6,296 nt of DNA from Stenotrophomonas sp. (GTDB taxonomy: Bacteria > Pseudomonadota > Gammaproteobacteria > Xanthomonadales > Xanthomonadaceae). Location: positions 1 to 6,296 of the forward strand of contig QFOV01000199.1 of the NCBI GenBank assembly GCA_003248565.1, read 5' to 3'. A program made the position numbers and the translations under genes. The notes under the pieces are model-generated. The model did no database searches and was not told where the DNA came from. It saw only the letters and a list, made by a program, of their open reading frames with translations. Positions 5,624-6,296 of the stretch are shown piece by piece; position 1 is the first letter of the stretch, and every line of letters starts with the position of its first letter.

Positions 5624-6296
5624 TCACCACTGCTGCTGTTGCGGCAGCAGCCCGCGCAGTTCCTGCTCGCTCAGGTTGCGCCATTGACCGGGCTTGAGCG
5701 CACCGATCTTCACGTTGTCGATGCGCACACGGCGCAGCTGGGTGACGCGATAACCGAACTCGGCCGCCATCAGACGGATCTGCCGGTTCAAGCCCTGCTC
5801 CAGGATGATGCGGAAACCGTACTTGGCAATGCGGCTGGTGCGGCACGGCAAGGTCATCTCGTTGTGGATGCGCACGCCACGCGCCATGCCGCGCAGGAAT
5901 TCATCGGTAACTGGCTTGTTGACCGCCACCAGATACTCCTTCTGGTGGCCGTTCTCGGCACGCAGGATCTGGTTGACGATGTCGCCGTTGCTGGTCATCA
6001 GGATCAGTCCTTCCGAATCCTTGTCCAGGCGACCGATCGGGAAGATACGCTGCTCGTGGCCGACAAACTCGACGATGTTGTCCTTGACCGCGCTCTCGGT
6101 GGTGCAGGTGATGCCTACCGGCTTGTTCAGCACGATGTAGACATGGCGGCGGCCGGTGCTCTTCTGCACCGCACGGGCGCGCAGCGGCTGGCCGTCCACC
6201 TTGACCTCGTCGCCCTCGCCCACGACCGCGCCGGTGCCGGCGACGATGCCATTGACGGTGACGCGACGGGCGGACAGCAGGCGATCGGCCTCACGG
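5624..6296 (-). CDS. rluF: 23S rRNA pseudouridine synthase RluF, 5' end cut by window edge
   Basis: RsuA-family pseudouridine synthase; E. coli RluF isomerises U2604 of 23S rRNA. The 223 visible residues start inside the S4 RNA-binding domain (READRLLSARRVTVNGIVAG through GEGDEVKVDGQPL). The catalytic domain follows: LNKPVGITCTTE, the active-site loop FPIGRLDKDSEG with catalytic Asp91 in visible numbering, ILRAENGHQKEYLV, and GLNRQIRLM. The TT-containing LNKPVGI stretch, NIVEFVGHEQRIFPIGRLDKDSEGL and TDEFLRGM segments align with E. coli RluF from memory better than with RluB, RluE or RsuA. It ends soon after WRNLSEQELRGLLP in a short QQQQW tail, lacking the long lysine-rich C-terminal extension of the E. 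coli protein. The frame continues to the window edge without a start, so the true start lies to the right; a GTG at 6223 is internal to the S4 domain and is not the start. Confidence 0.88.
   Translation of the reverse strand, partial: READRLLSARRVTVNGIVAGTGAVVGEGDEVKVDGQPLRARAVQKSTGRRHVYIVLNKPVGITCTTESAVKDNIVEFVGHEQRIFPIGRLDKDSEGLILMTSNGDIVNQILRAENGHQKEYLVAVNKPVTDEFLRGMARGVRIHNEMTLPCRTSRIAKYGFRIILEQGLNRQIRLMAAEFGYRVTQLRRVRIDNVKIGALKPGQWRNLSEQELRGLLPQQQQW

Noticed and set aside
4797..5687. A 296-codon plus-strand frame opposite the diguanylate cyclase
   Set aside because: It is antisense to an intact GAF-GGDEF gene and has no family signature; its length reflects base composition.
1945..6296. 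A new multi-gene defence or biosynthetic system across these genes
   Set aside because: The genes belong to unrelated, well-known families, are on both strands, and are separated by repeats or hairpins. No toxin, nuclease, reverse transcriptase or phage-like component is present.

Overview
The window reads as ordinary chromosomal DNA of a GC-rich gammaproteobacterium of the family Xanthomonadaceae, most probably Stenotrophomonas (S. maltophilia complex). The grounds are high GC with strong third-position GC bias, the character of the encoded proteins, and above all short palindromic repeats headed by GTAG, which match the REP family described from S. maltophilia (SMAG/GTAG elements). The species call is inference; no marker gene is present to settle it.

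Layout, left to right. Positions 1-231 hold no convincing gene, only a perfect 15-bp hairpin (123-157) that looks like a terminator for minus-strand transcription. A minus-strand gene (264-1841) encodes an exported serine hydrolase of the beta-lactamase/PBP-like fold with a C-terminal DUF3471-type domain. It starts at a TTG behind a clear Shine-Dalgarno sequence. Diverging from it across about 100 bp is a small VOC (glyoxalase/bleomycin-resistance fold) protein (1945-2373). Its TAG stop lies inside the GTAG head of a REP pair (2370-2456). A second type of REP-like repeat follows, then a DUF72/YecE-like gene (2521-3348) and an EamA/DMT-family transporter (3395-4315), both on the plus strand.

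The transporter converges on a GAF-GGDEF diguanylate cyclase (minus, 4479-5543). The 163-bp gap between them contains a second GTAG REP pair placed almost symmetrically between the two stop codons. Upstream of the cyclase on the minus strand is rluF (23S rRNA pseudouridine synthase), whose 5' end is cut by the right edge. A perfect 11-bp hairpin separates rluF from the cyclase gene.

The genes do not form a pathway. They are independent housekeeping and accessory functions: envelope or periplasmic hydrolase, small-molecule VOC enzyme, DUF72 protein, metabolite exporter, c-di-GMP synthesis and rRNA modification. The most informative non-coding signals are the repeats at gene ends. I found no convincing undescribed multi-gene system; the findings concern repeat/gene-end architecture, start-codon choice, and a cyclase that lacks the usual product-inhibition motif.
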